A stretch of DNA of 21,827 bases from JBOGED01 sp050743625 (lineage in GTDB: Bacteria > Actinomycetota > Nitriliruptoria > Euzebyales > Egibacteraceae): positions 1 to 21,827 of the forward strand of contig JBOGED010000094.1 in NCBI GenBank assembly GCA_050743625.1, written 5' to 3'. Positions 14,717 to 21,827 of this stretch are shown here, piece after piece; positions within the stretch are counted from its first letter, which is position 1, and the number at the start of each line of letters is the position of its first letter. The notes beneath the pieces were generated by a model that saw only the letters and a list, made by a program, of their open reading frames with translations, searched no databases and had not been told where the DNA came from. The translations under genes were made by a program, and so were the position numbers.

Positions 14717-16414
14717 ATGGTGCGATTCATGCCTAAATGGGCGATCCTCGTCGCACTACTCGCGCTAGTGCTCTCCGCGTCCTCCTGTCGCGTGGGCAAC
14801 GACAATGCGACCCTTTCGGGCGAAGCTCCGTCACCGTACCGCAACGACATCAACCCGGTTCCCCCCGCCCAACTGCCGGATGGCGGGACCCTGCGGTGGC
14901 CACTGGGGAGCGTGCCCGCGAACTTCAACATCCATGCGTTCGACGGCCCAGACATCAGCAACGGTGCCGTCATGGGTGCCCTGATGCCCTCGGTGTTTGC
15001 CTTTGACACCGCCGGTCGACCGATCCTGCGATCCGAGTATGTGGAGCTCGCCGAGCTCACCGCGACCAGCCCGGAGCAGATCGTGACGTACCGCATCAAT
15101 CCCCGCGCCTTCTGGTCGGACGGCACGCCCATCACCGCGGCGGACTTCGAGGCGCAGTGGAGGGCCCTCAATGGGACCGATCCGGCGTACAGGGTTGCCA
15201 CGACCCAGGGCTACGACAAGATCGAGAGCGTGGCACGGGGCAGGGGTGACCGAGAGGTCGTCGTCACCTTCGCGGAGCCCTACGCTGATTGGCGCGTCCT
15301 CTTTAATCCGCTGTACCCCGCTTCGTCCAACGCTGATCCCCTTCTATTCAACGCGGGATGGAGGGATCGGCCGCTCCAGACCGCGGGGCCGTTCGCGTTC
15401 GAGCGCATCGACCCGGCAGCGCAGACCATCATTCTCGTGCGCAACGCGTCGTGGTGGGGTCAACCGGCGAAGCTTGAGCGGATCGTCTATCGGGCCATGG
15501 ACTCGGGTGCACAGATCGACGCGCTGGCCAACGACGAGATCGACTTCGTGGATATCGGATCGGATGTGGACAAACTCCGACGCGCAGAGGGTAGCCCAGG
15601 CATCAGCGTCCGCAAGGCCAGCGCGCCGGACTTTGCCCACATCACGATGAACGGCGCGAGCGAGGCGCTCCAGGATGTGAGGCTGCGGCGTGCGCTGGCC
15701 ATGGGCATCGACCGCCGCGCGATCGCCCGAGCCCTTCTCGGACCTCTTGGGGTCTCCACAACTCCGTTGGGGAACCACATCCTGATGGCGGACCAAGCCG
15801 GCTATCAAGATAACTCTGGCGAAATTGGGATGTACCTGCCGGAACGGGCCAGCGCGTTGCTCGACGAGGCTGGCTGGAGGCTCGCCGGCGACGCTCGGGC
15901 GAAAGATGGCGAGAACCTTTCCCTGCGGTACGTGATCCGCGCGCAGGTGGCGGCGGACCGGCAGGTCGCCGAGCTCGTCCGGGGGATGCTCGACGAGCTT
16001 GGCGTTGAGGTACAGATCGAGGCGGTACCGCTCGACACGTTCCGGGAATACATCGAGCAGGGAAACTTCGAGCTCACAACGTTTGACTGGTTTGGCTTAA
16101 CTTTTTCCATCAGCACGACGGAGGCAATTTATGCGAGCGTCGAGGCGGATTCACCGCACGACGTGGGACTGAACTTCGCGCGCATCGGCTCACCCGAGAT
16201 AGACCAGCTTTTCGACCGGGCGACCGCCGAGTTCGACCCCGCGAAGGCGATTGGGATCGCGAACGATATCGACCGGTTGATCTGGCTACAGGTACATTCG
16301 CTGCCCCTCTTTCAGCGTCCCGCGATCGTGGCGGCAAAGTCGCGCCTCGCGAACTACGGAGCCTTTGGCCCGGCGAGCGTCGTCTACGAAGACATCGGCT
16401 TCCTCGAGCCCTGA
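14717..16414 (+). CDS. Solute-binding lipoprotein, oligopeptide family (SBP family 5)
   Basis: This 565-residue extracytoplasmic binding protein of the peptide/nickel ABC family (OppA/BldKB-like; mycobacterial LpqW is related) has a signal peptide with core WAILVALLALVLSASSC, the Cys being the probable lipidated residue. Family-5 traits include TYRINPRAFWSDGTPITAAD, AGPFAFERID, the RLRRALAMGIDRRAI segment and the GNFELTTFDW strand. No permease or ATPase genes flank it, so it would need partners elsewhere or act as a receptor. ATG 14717 is preferred for a normal signal peptide; ATG 14681 has GGAACGGA directly abutting it and adds 12 residues, and ATG 14729 has a -10-like TATGGT 7 nt before it. 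The 11-bp repeat lies upstream. The ligand is unknown. Confidence 0.9.
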   Translation: MVRFMPKWAILVALLALVLSASSCRVGNDNATLSGEAPSPYRNDINPVPPAQLPDGGTLRWPLGSVPANFNIHAFDGPDISNGAVMGALMPSVFAFDTAGRPILRSEYVELAELTATSPEQIVTYRINPRAFWSDGTPITAADFEAQWRALNGTDPAYRVATTQGYDKIESVARGRGDREVVVTFAEPYADWRVLFNPLYPASSNADPLLFNAGWRDRPLQTAGPFAFERIDPAAQTIILVRNASWWGQPAKLERIVYRAMDSGAQIDALANDEIDFVDIGSDVDKLRRAEGSPGISVRKASAPDFAHITMNGASEALQDVRLRRALAMGIDRRAIARALLGPLGVSTTPLGNHILMADQAGYQDNSGEIGMYLPERASALLDEAGWRLAGDARAKDGENLSLRYVIRAQVAADRQVAELVRGMLDELGVEVQIEAVPLDTFREYIEQGNFELTTFDWFGLTFSISTTEAIYASVEADSPHDVGLNFARIGSPEIDQLFDRATAEFDPAKAIGIANDIDRLIWLQVHSLPLFQRPAIVAAKSRLANYGAFGPASVVYEDIGFLEP

Positions 16415-16431
16415 CCGGCACTTGTGACGCG

Positions 16432-16446
16432 GGCCCAACCCGGGCC
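16432..16446 (+). terminator. Short GC hairpin after the lipoprotein gene
   Basis: GGCCC-AACCC-GGGCC forms a 5-bp GC stem 18 bp after the lipoprotein stop. No T-run follows. It is a weak terminator candidate. Confidence 0.3.
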
Positions 16447-16467
16447 TGTCCGATATTCCGGCGGGCC

Positions 16468-16545
16468 GGTTGTCCGCCGTTGTTTGTTCAGCCGCCTCTA
16501 CCGCTGCTGGACAACCCGCCGGGCGGTATACCGGTGATGGACAAA
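16468..16545. promoter_or_regulatory. Promoter/operator region of the secreted-peptide gene
   Basis: Three copies of one motif lie here: GGTTGTCC (16468-16475, inverted), GGACAACC (16509-16516) and GGACAAA (16539-16545). The last two include TGGACAA exactly 30 bp apart, and the first two form an 8-bp inverted repeat. TATACC (16527-16532) between the direct copies is a possible -10 element. The 16415-16590 gap otherwise holds no gene. Confidence 0.5.
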
Positions 16546-16590
16546 GGGCTCAGGAACCCACAGGTTGCGTGAACGCGTAAGGAGCGGTCG

Positions 16591-16716
16591 ATGTTTCGGA
16601 GATTGAGGCGACATGCCATCGCGGCGTTGACCGCGGCACTCCTTACAGTGGGCATGGCGCCAGCAGCGTCAGCGGCACCCTCGTCCCTCTGGTGCAGCCC
16701 GAGGATCTGTTGGTAA
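16591..16716 (+). CDS. Short Sec-secreted peptide with two cysteines
   Basis: This 41-residue peptide gene has a good AAGGAG site 6-7 nt before ATG 16591. The n-region is MFRRLRRH, the hydrophobic region is AIAALTAALLTVGMAP, and ASA-A at 26-29 is a standard signal peptidase I site. Cleavage would release APSSLWCSPRICW, 13 residues with Cys35 and Cys40 able to close a six-residue disulfide loop and with two Trp. No known family is recognised. It sits between an oligopeptide-binding lipoprotein and a TPR-containing regulator, and a hairpin follows immediately. A signalling peptide or a small antimicrobial are the main possibilities. Coding status rests on the ribosome site and the clean signal-peptide architecture. 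Confidence 0.7.
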   Translation: MFRRLRRHAIAALTAALLTVGMAPAASAAPSSLWCSPRICW

Positions 16717-16737
16717 GAGCTGGCGCGCGCCAACTCT
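16716..16737. terminator. Hairpin after the secreted-peptide gene
   Basis: AGAGCTGGC / GCCAACTCT forms a 9-bp stem with one mismatch around a GCGC loop, starting at the last base of the stop codon. It lies between convergent genes, so may end transcription from both sides. Confidence 0.5.
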
Positions 16738-16783
16738 TGCCAGTTGCGCCAGGAGCTGGCCGGGCGTAGGCGGGAAGGGGCAA

Positions 16784-19576
16784 CTACCCGTCATCCGGTG
16801 GGAGCTTGTCGAGCAGTGCTTTCACCTCGTCGGCTTGGGGAGCTCCGAGGCTCGCGAGAATGTCGAGCGCCTGGGTCCAGTGCGGGCGGGCGGCGGAGGT
16901 ACCCCGCGCGGCCTCGACCGCCAGACCAAGCGCCCGGAGGGTTAACCCCTCGTCGTAGCGAGAGCTCAGCTCTCGAAAGATCTCGAGGGCCTGCTCGTAG
17001 CTGGCGAAGGCCTTGTCGAACCGCTGTTGCTCTCGGTAGGTGTCGCCGAGGTTGCTCAAGGCCAGGCCCTCATTCGAGCGGCTGCCGACCGCTCGCCATA
17101 TGACCAGACCCTGCGATAAGCAGCTGATCGCCCGGTCAAACCGGCCCTGTTCCCGATGGACGACGCCGAGGTTGTTGAGTATTCCTCCCTCGCCGAGGGG
17201 GTCGCCAAGCTCCTTCGTGATCGCGAGGCTCTGCTCGAACAGCTCGATCGCCTCGTCAAAGCAGCCTCGCGCGGCGCGGACGTTCGCGAGGTTGTTGAGG
17301 ACAGCGCCCTCGCGCTCCCGATTGCCGGCTCGCCGGTAGCCCGCCAGGCTGCGCTCGTAATGTGCGACCGCCTCCTCGAAATTCTGTCGGTCGTAGCAGA
17401 TCACGCCCAAGCTGTTGCGTGGTCCGGCCTCGGCCGCACGGTCGCCGGTACGCTGAGCGGCGCGAAGGGCGGCCTCACAGACCTTCTGCCAGTCGGACCA
17501 GTGCTTCCGCAGGTAGAAGAACCGGAACAGCGTGTCGCTGAGCCGCCAGGCAACAGCGGCCACAGGCTTTGGCGCGTGCGCGGCGGCCTGCGCGACGGCG
17601 GCGACGAGGTTGGCTCGCTCAGCCTCGAGCCAATCCAGCGCGGCCGGCTGGTCGGCGAACGGTTGCCCGCGGCTCTGATCATCGCCGCCGCTGGTGCGCA
17701 TCGAGACCGGTTTGAGTAGCTCGTCGGCCTCCTCAGCGTTGCGCAGGTACCAGCGAAGCCCCCGCTCAAGCGCCGCGGCCCGCTGGCTCTCGTCCTCTTC
17801 GAGCTCCGCCCGCTCTCGGGCGAACAATCGGAGCAGGTCATGGAAGCGGTACCGGTCCGGGGACGGCGTCTCCAACAGTTGGGCGTCTACCAGCCGCTCG
17901 AGGATCGCCTCGACCTCTGGAACGGTGATCTCGACCAACGCCGCGGCCACTCCCGGCGTCGCGTCGGGACCCTCAAGCAGTCCGAGCAGGCGAAACGTCC
18001 GTGCCTCGGTCGGGGCGAGGATGCCGTAGCTGAGCTGAAAGTTCGCTCGGACCGCAAGGTCCCCGACCTGCAGCTCCCCGAGCCTGCGGCGTTCGTCGGC
18101 CAGGCGGTTGGCCAGTGCGGCGACCGGCCAGGCCGGACGGGCGCGCAGCCGCGCTCCCGCGATCCGGACGGCCAAAGGCAACAGCCCGCACTGTCGCGCG
18201 ACGACACGTGCCTCAGCCGGCTCCCGCTCGATACGGCGGCGACCCCCGAGCCGGCCCAGCAGCTCGACGGCCTCGTCCTCGCCGAGCACGGTCAAGCTCA
18301 AGGGTCCGACACCCTCGAGATCCACGAGCGGGCTGCGGCTCGTGATCAGGACGGCGCATCCATGGCCTCCGGGCAGCAGCGGGCGCACCTGGCCGGCGTC
18401 GGCCGCATTGTCTAGCACGACGAGTACGCGTTTGCCGGCGAGGAGGGTTCGGTACAAAGCGGATGCTGTCTGGAGATCGGCGGGAATATCCCCATCGGGA
18501 ACACCGAGGGCGCGGAGGAACTGTCCCAGCACCTGTATCGGTGCGAGTCGCTGCGGCTCGGCGCCACGGAGATTCGCGTAGAGCACCCCGTCATCGAACC
18601 GTGGCGCCAGCTCATGGGCCAGGTGGATGGCGAGAGCGGACTTGCCGATCCCGGGCTTGCCATCGATCGCCGACACCGCCAGCGTCGGGTCCGGGCCCAC
18701 GCCGGTCAGCGTAAGATGCGCCCGCAGGGCCGCCAGCTCGACCTCGCGGCCGGTGAACTCAGCGATGTCGGGAGGCAGCTGGAAGGGACGGGCCGGCCTG
18801 GCCGGAGCCCAGTCCAACTCGGGTGCTTGACGGAGGACGTCTCGCTGCCGAGCCCGCAGCCTCGAGGAGTCAAGACCCTGATCAAGAAGGAGCTCGAGAC
18901 CCTCCTGGCAGGTCCGAGCCGCTTCCTCTTGCCTGCCGTTGCGATACAGCGCGAGCGCGAACTGCCCGCGCAGTCCCTCGTCGTACGGTTCTCGCGTGAC
19001 GAGCCCTTCCAGCTCACCAACCACCTCGGCGTGTTGGCCGAGCGCGAGCGCAGCCTCGATCTTGGTCTGCTGGGCCGCCCGCCGGAGGCCCTCGAGACGC
19101 CTGATCTCCCGGACGGCGAACGCCCGGTCCGCGACGTCGGCGAGCGCGGGGCCACGCCACAGCGCCAGAGCGGCGCGGGCGCGCTCGACCGCGTTGTGGG
19201 GATCGTTGGCCGCCAGTGCGCTGCGTGCCTCTTCCACGAGCCGCTCGAACTGGAGTGCGTCGACCTGCTCAGGACAGATTCGCAACACGTAGCCGGCGGC
19301 CTCACCCGTGCCCTCAGCGACCAGGACCGCGAACCGAGCCCCCGCCTCCCGCTCTGGCTCCAGGATCTTGCGCAGATGGAGCACGTGGCTGCGCAAGGTG
19401 ATCGCGGCTCCCTCTGGCGCCGGGTCTCCCCACAGCCGCTCGATGAGCCGGGACCGTTGCACGACGCGCCCGGCTTCCAAGAGCAACGCCGCGAACACGA
19501 CACCCTGCTGTGGACCGAGTCGGACCTGCCGACCACCGATCTCGATCTCCAGTGGGCCAAGTATCCGAATCTCCAC
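16784..19576 (-). CDS. SARP/AfsR-type regulator: winged helix-BTAD-NB-ARC-TPR
   Basis: This 930-residue regulator has an OmpR-like winged helix (1-95, EIRILGPLEIEIGGRQVRLG opening), a bacterial transcriptional activation domain (about 105-245), and an NB-ARC ATPase with P-loop GKPGIGKS (306-313) and RVLVVLDNAADA. Four to five TPRs near the C-terminus have repeats such as GAVLNNLANVRAARGCFDEA and GILNNLGVVHREQGRFDRA. AfsR-like proteins activate secondary metabolism or morphology genes by binding direct repeats; NB-ARC/TPR proteins are often ligand-switched. GTG 19576 is preferred because homology begins there; the frame reaches ATG 19795 but the added 73 residues look non-coding. It is convergent with the secreted-peptide gene and divergent from the respiratory operon. 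Confidence 0.92.
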   Translation of the reverse strand: MEIRILGPLEIEIGGRQVRLGPQQGVVFAALLLEAGRVVQRSRLIERLWGDPAPEGAAITLRSHVLHLRKILEPEREAGARFAVLVAEGTGEAAGYVLRICPEQVDALQFERLVEEARSALAANDPHNAVERARAALALWRGPALADVADRAFAVREIRRLEGLRRAAQQTKIEAALALGQHAEVVGELEGLVTREPYDEGLRGQFALALYRNGRQEEAARTCQEGLELLLDQGLDSSRLRARQRDVLRQAPELDWAPARPARPFQLPPDIAEFTGREVELAALRAHLTLTGVGPDPTLAVSAIDGKPGIGKSALAIHLAHELAPRFDDGVLYANLRGAEPQRLAPIQVLGQFLRALGVPDGDIPADLQTASALYRTLLAGKRVLVVLDNAADAGQVRPLLPGGHGCAVLITSRSPLVDLEGVGPLSLTVLGEDEAVELLGRLGGRRRIEREPAEARVVARQCGLLPLAVRIAGARLRARPAWPVAALANRLADERRRLGELQVGDLAVRANFQLSYGILAPTEARTFRLLGLLEGPDATPGVAAALVEITVPEVEAILERLVDAQLLETPSPDRYRFHDLLRLFARERAELEEDESQRAAALERGLRWYLRNAEEADELLKPVSMRTSGGDDQSRGQPFADQPAALDWLEAERANLVAAVAQAAAHAPKPVAAVAWRLSDTLFRFFYLRKHWSDWQKVCEAALRAAQRTGDRAAEAGPRNSLGVICYDRQNFEEAVAHYERSLAGYRRAGNREREGAVLNNLANVRAARGCFDEAIELFEQSLAITKELGDPLGEGGILNNLGVVHREQGRFDRAISCLSQGLVIWRAVGSRSNEGLALSNLGDTYREQQRFDKAFASYEQALEIFRELSSRYDEGLTLRALGLAVEAARGTSAARPHWTQALDILASLGAPQADEVKALLDKLPPDDG

Positions 19577-19935
19577 GCGCCCCGTGTCCCCCTTGGTAGG
19601 CCAGTAGGCCGCGCGCGTTGTGACCAACCCGAGTGAGGAGGATGTCAGGCCGCCACCGCCATGCTTGCTCGCGGATATAGAGCTTACATACGGAGTCTGT
19701 ATGGCGAAATGGCGAAACCGCGCAGACGTGTGGGTCGGCGCCAGGCGCGGTCGCAAGACGGGCCGAACCCTCTCAGAGATGTCCGAAATGACCATCTTGG
19801 CGAAGGAGGCGGCCGTTGGCGGTTACTCCAGGTCGCCGGTACAGTTGGTCACCGCTGAGATGCCGGGGACACTGCCGTTTGCGGTGCCCGGAGCCGGCGC
19901 CTGCGAGCAAAGAACCGCCGGACGAAAGGCGCAAG
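19577..19935. promoter_or_regulatory. Divergent control region between SARP regulator and respiratory operon
   Basis: This 359-bp region holds a 17-bp dyad CATACGGAGTCTGTATG at 19687-19703 with one imperfect pair, a good operator candidate. On the minus strand a TATATC -10-like element follows it toward the regulator. AAGGAGG at 19803-19809 precedes TTG 19816, which is in frame with the membrane protein at 19936, but the intervening residues look non-coding. No gene is supported within the region. Confidence 0.45.
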
Positions 19936-20415
19936 GTGGACTGGATAAGCGAGTTCTTCCGGACCATTCCGGCGGCGTTGAGTGCGTTGTGGGAGTTCGG
20001 TAGCGGATGGAAGGGCGTCGCCGTCACGGCCGGAAGCTTTGGCGCTGCTGCCCTGTTCCTGGTCGCGGCCGCGCGCCTGCGCGACACCTACGGCTGGGTT
20101 TCGGCGCTGTTCGGGGCGATGGCGTCGTTCATCGCCATCTGGTGGGCGCTCGGGGTGCTCCCTTCCGCCTGGGTGTATTTCGTCGATGGCCAGAAGAACC
20201 TGCTCCGTGACCAGATGATTCCCGGTCAGATCGTGATCGGCGACTTCACGGTGGCGTCCAACTTCTACTCGGTGGTCAGGGACGGGGTCGTCGCGCTCGA
20301 GCAGGTCGTGGCGCTGGTGGCCTTCGGCGCGGCGGGCCTTTACGTTCAGAAGAAGTACCCGCGCGCGCTGGCGGAGGGCGAGGAAGCACGACCGCAGTCA
20401 GGCGGCTACAAGTAA
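19936..20415 (+). CDS. Three-helix membrane protein of the cytochrome b6 operon
   Basis: This 159-residue protein has three predicted membrane helices (about 24-46, 53-76 and 118-136) and a hydrophilic loop between helices 2 and 3. No known family is recognised. It is first in the operon, 12 bp before the ferredoxin gene, so it may be a small subunit anchoring the ferredoxin or an assembly factor. The start is GTG 19936 with GAAAGG 6 nt upstream. TTG 19816 has a stronger ribosome site and would add 40 residues rich in Arg and Cys that resemble non-coding translation. Function is inferred only from position. Confidence 0.8.
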   Translation: MDWISEFFRTIPAALSALWEFGSGWKGVAVTAGSFGAAALFLVAAARLRDTYGWVSALFGAMASFIAIWWALGVLPSAWVYFVDGQKNLLRDQMIPGQIVIGDFTVASNFYSVVRDGVVALEQVVALVAFGAAGLYVQKKYPRALAEGEEARPQSGGYK

Positions 20416-20427
20416 GGGATCATCGCA

Positions 20428-20775
20428 GTGGGACTCACAGACCAAGGCTTACATCCGGAGATCTATGACGACTATCGGATCGAAAGCGTCGATCCCAGCT
20501 GGCTGCAAGAGCGCGTGAAACCGAAGCGTCATATCGGGTTGACGCCTGAGCTGTGTATCCTCTGCCGAGCATGTGAGGACGTCTGCCCGTGGGAGTGCAT
20601 CTTCATGATGGCGCCCACGATCGTCGCGGACGCCGAGAACACCGAGGTCATGACCCTGGCGAATACGGCCGAGGCGATCTTCGTGATCGACGACAACGAG
20701 TGCACCCGCTGCGCGATCTGTGTTGAGCGCTGCCCGTCCGACGCCTTATGGCTCGGCCGGGTCGAGACGAGATAG
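20428..20775 (+). CDS. 2x[4Fe-4S] ferredoxin
   Basis: This 115-residue ferredoxin carries two canonical clusters: Cys43-Cys46-Cys49-Cys53-Pro (ELCILCRACEDVCP) and Cys92-Cys95-Cys98-Cys102-Pro (CTRCAICVERCP). About 38 residues precede the first cluster and about 35 separate the two motifs, longer than in minimal bacterial ferredoxins. It starts at GTG 20428 with AAGGGA upstream and has no signal peptide, so it is cytosolic. Its place directly before a b6-type cytochrome b suggests it donates electrons to, or is a subunit of, that complex. No Rieske gene is visible in the window. Confidence 0.95.
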   Translation: MGLTDQGLHPEIYDDYRIESVDPSWLQERVKPKRHIGLTPELCILCRACEDVCPWECIFMMAPTIVADAENTEVMTLANTAEAIFVIDDNECTRCAICVERCPSDALWLGRVETR

Positions 20776-20787
20776 GACCTGCGACCG

Positions 20788-21582
20788 GTGAGCCGTCTTC
20801 CCAGCATCCTTAAGAAGCCATCGCCGCCCAAGCCGGACGAGCTGAAGAAGAAGGTCCAGGACAACGTCATCTGGAAGTCGATGTTCCGGCCCGGCTCGAT
20901 CTACCGCAAGGGGTACCGCGACACGTCGCGCGACCGGGCGCTCGCCGCGATGAACAACGTGCTCTATCACCTGCACCCCGTAAAGGTGAAGCGGCACGGC
21001 CTGAAGCTCACCTACACCTATTGTCTGGGTGGGGTGAGCTTTTTCTTGTTCATCCTGCTTACCGTCACCGGCATCTTCTTGATGTTCTTCTACCGGCCGG
21101 CGGCAGGTCCCGGGCAGGAGCTGGCCTACGCGGACATGCAACAGATCATCGCGGGGGTTCAGTTCGGTGACCTCGTGCGGAACATGCACCGTTGGGGGGC
21201 CCACCTCATGGTGTTCACCGTGTTCTTGCACATGGCGCGGGTCTTCTACCACGGCGCCTATAAGCCGCCCCGCGAGTTCAACTGGGTCGTCGGCGTGATC
21301 TTGCTGCTCTTGACCTTGCTGCTCGCCTTCACCGGTTATCTGCTGCCATGGGATCAGCTGGCCATCTGGGCGGTCACCGTGGGGACCGACATGGCGGGGT
21401 GGACCCCGATCTTCGGGCAACAGGTCCAGTTCGTCCTGCTGGGTGGCGCGGTCGTTGGCCCCGAGACTCTGCTGCGCTGGTACGTACTCCATGTGCTGGC
21501 GTTCCCGTTTGTCCTCGTGCTGTTCCTGGCGGTCCACTTCTGGCGGATCCGTAAGGACGGCGGCATCTCCGGACCCCTGTAA
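20788..21582 (+). CDS. Cytochrome b6-type subunit of a bc complex
   Basis: This 264-residue subunit has four membrane helices and matches the N-terminal (b6) half of cytochrome b. It ends in RIRKDGGISGPL just as b6 proteins do. Heme ligands are His134 and His148 (helix B) and His235 and His250 (helix D). The helix D pair is separated by 14 residues, the b6 pattern, rather than 13 as in bc1. Cys79 in TYCLGG aligns with the b6 Cys that covalently binds heme ci. An N-terminal extension of about 45 residues is unusual. The start is GTG 20788. The complex should oxidise quinol and reduce a c-type acceptor; the PEWY half (subunit IV) must lie downstream. Confidence 0.96.
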   Translation: MSRLPSILKKPSPPKPDELKKKVQDNVIWKSMFRPGSIYRKGYRDTSRDRALAAMNNVLYHLHPVKVKRHGLKLTYTYCLGGVSFFLFILLTVTGIFLMFFYRPAAGPGQELAYADMQQIIAGVQFGDLVRNMHRWGAHLMVFTVFLHMARVFYHGAYKPPREFNWVVGVILLLLTLLLAFTGYLLPWDQLAIWAVTVGTDMAGWTPIFGQQVQFVLLGGAVVGPETLLRWYVLHVLAFPFVLVLFLAVHFWRIRKDGGISGPL

Positions 21583-21599
21583 AGAGACGAGGAACACCG

Positions 21600-21827
21600 A
21601 TGTCCGAGCAAGTGGAGATGGACCAGAAGGTCTACGACGAGCTCATCGCCCAGGGGAAGAGCGAGCGCATCGCCCGTGCGAAGGCCAAGGCGGCGGCCGT
21701 CCGAGCGGCGAAGGTCGCGGCTGGTGAGACGCTCGGTCCCCGCGACCCCGCCGAGCAGAAGGCCAGAGTGGCCGCCGCCGCGGGGGGCGACGGCCCGAAA
21801 GCCGACGCTGGTGTCGCGACGAAGGAG
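21600..21827 (+). CDS. Start of a further operon gene, cut by the window end
   Basis: ATG 21600 follows cytochrome b6 by 17 bp with ACGAGGA upstream. The 76 visible codons are open and encode a hydrophilic, Ala/Lys/Arg-rich segment (MSEQVEMDQKVYDELIAQGK, then SERIARAKAKAAAVRAAK). No motif is recognised yet. By position it is likely the N-terminal extension of another subunit, such as subunit IV or a cytochrome c or Rieske protein. Confidence 0.75.
   Translation, partial: MSEQVEMDQKVYDELIAQGKSERIARAKAKAAAVRAAKVAAGETLGPRDPAEQKARVAAAAGGDGPKADAGVATKE

Noticed and set aside
14717..16414. Part of a complete peptide ABC importer
   Set aside because: No permease or ATPase gene lies beside the lipoprotein in this window.
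16784..19576. SARP regulator as controller of the RiPP operon
   Set aside because: It is over 11 kb away and a divergent XRE-TPR regulator sits directly at the operon, so a link would be speculation.
19577..19795. 73-residue N-terminal extension of the SARP regulator
   Set aside because: It precedes the conserved EIRILGPLEIE opening, covers the likely promoter dyad and shows no conservation-like pattern.
1..21827. CRISPR arrays, tRNA/rRNA genes, insertion sequences
   Set aside because: I saw no regular spacer-repeat array, no cloverleaf-like sequence and no transposase. Only precursor gene copies and short dyads repeat.

Overview
The window is high-GC DNA with SARP/AfsR-type and XRE-TPR regulators, VapBC, GTG and TTG starts and many 1-4 bp gene overlaps. 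This points to an actinobacterium or a close high-GC terrabacterial relative. The right edge encodes a b6-type cytochrome b behind a 4Fe-4S ferredoxin rather than the qcrCAB order of Streptomyces or Mycobacterium, so a deeper actinobacterial lineage (or Chloroflexota/Dormibacterota-like organism) is possible. I cannot assign a genus.

Region 1 (1-5800, minus strand) is a RiPP operon. Read from its promoter it encodes a family-2 methyltransferase, an APH-like kinase, a HopA1-domain protein, precursor peptide C, an ABC exporter, and precursors B and A. It continues past base 1. The kinase/HopA1 pair is the hallmark of class V lanthipeptides, and thioamitides use a similar pair. The three precursors share a leader but carry two unrelated Cys/Ser/Thr-rich core types. 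A divergent XRE-TPR regulator (5808-7241) is the probable controller.

Region 2 (7370-14557) is mainly tetrapyrrole and redox housekeeping: hemB with a coupled yqgE, a truncated haemoglobin, an aldo/keto reductase coupled to hemL, and a TlpA/ResA-like thioredoxin. A small membrane protein, a small HTH-like protein and a VapBC toxin-antitoxin pair, with poorly coding DNA on both sides, sit inside it.

Region 3 (14560-19800) has a solute-binding lipoprotein of the oligopeptide family preceded by an 11-bp-periodic tandem repeat. Next comes an unlisted 41-codon gene for a Sec-secreted peptide with a predicted 13-residue, two-Cys mature form. Convergent to it is a SARP-NB-ARC-TPR regulator. Together they look like a possible peptide-signalling circuit: secreted peptide, binding lipoprotein, TPR receptor. 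This is inference.

Region 4 (19936-end) is a respiratory operon: a three-helix membrane protein, a 2x[4Fe-4S] ferredoxin, a cytochrome b6-like subunit carrying the Cys that binds heme ci in b6f complexes, and the start of a further gene cut by the window edge.
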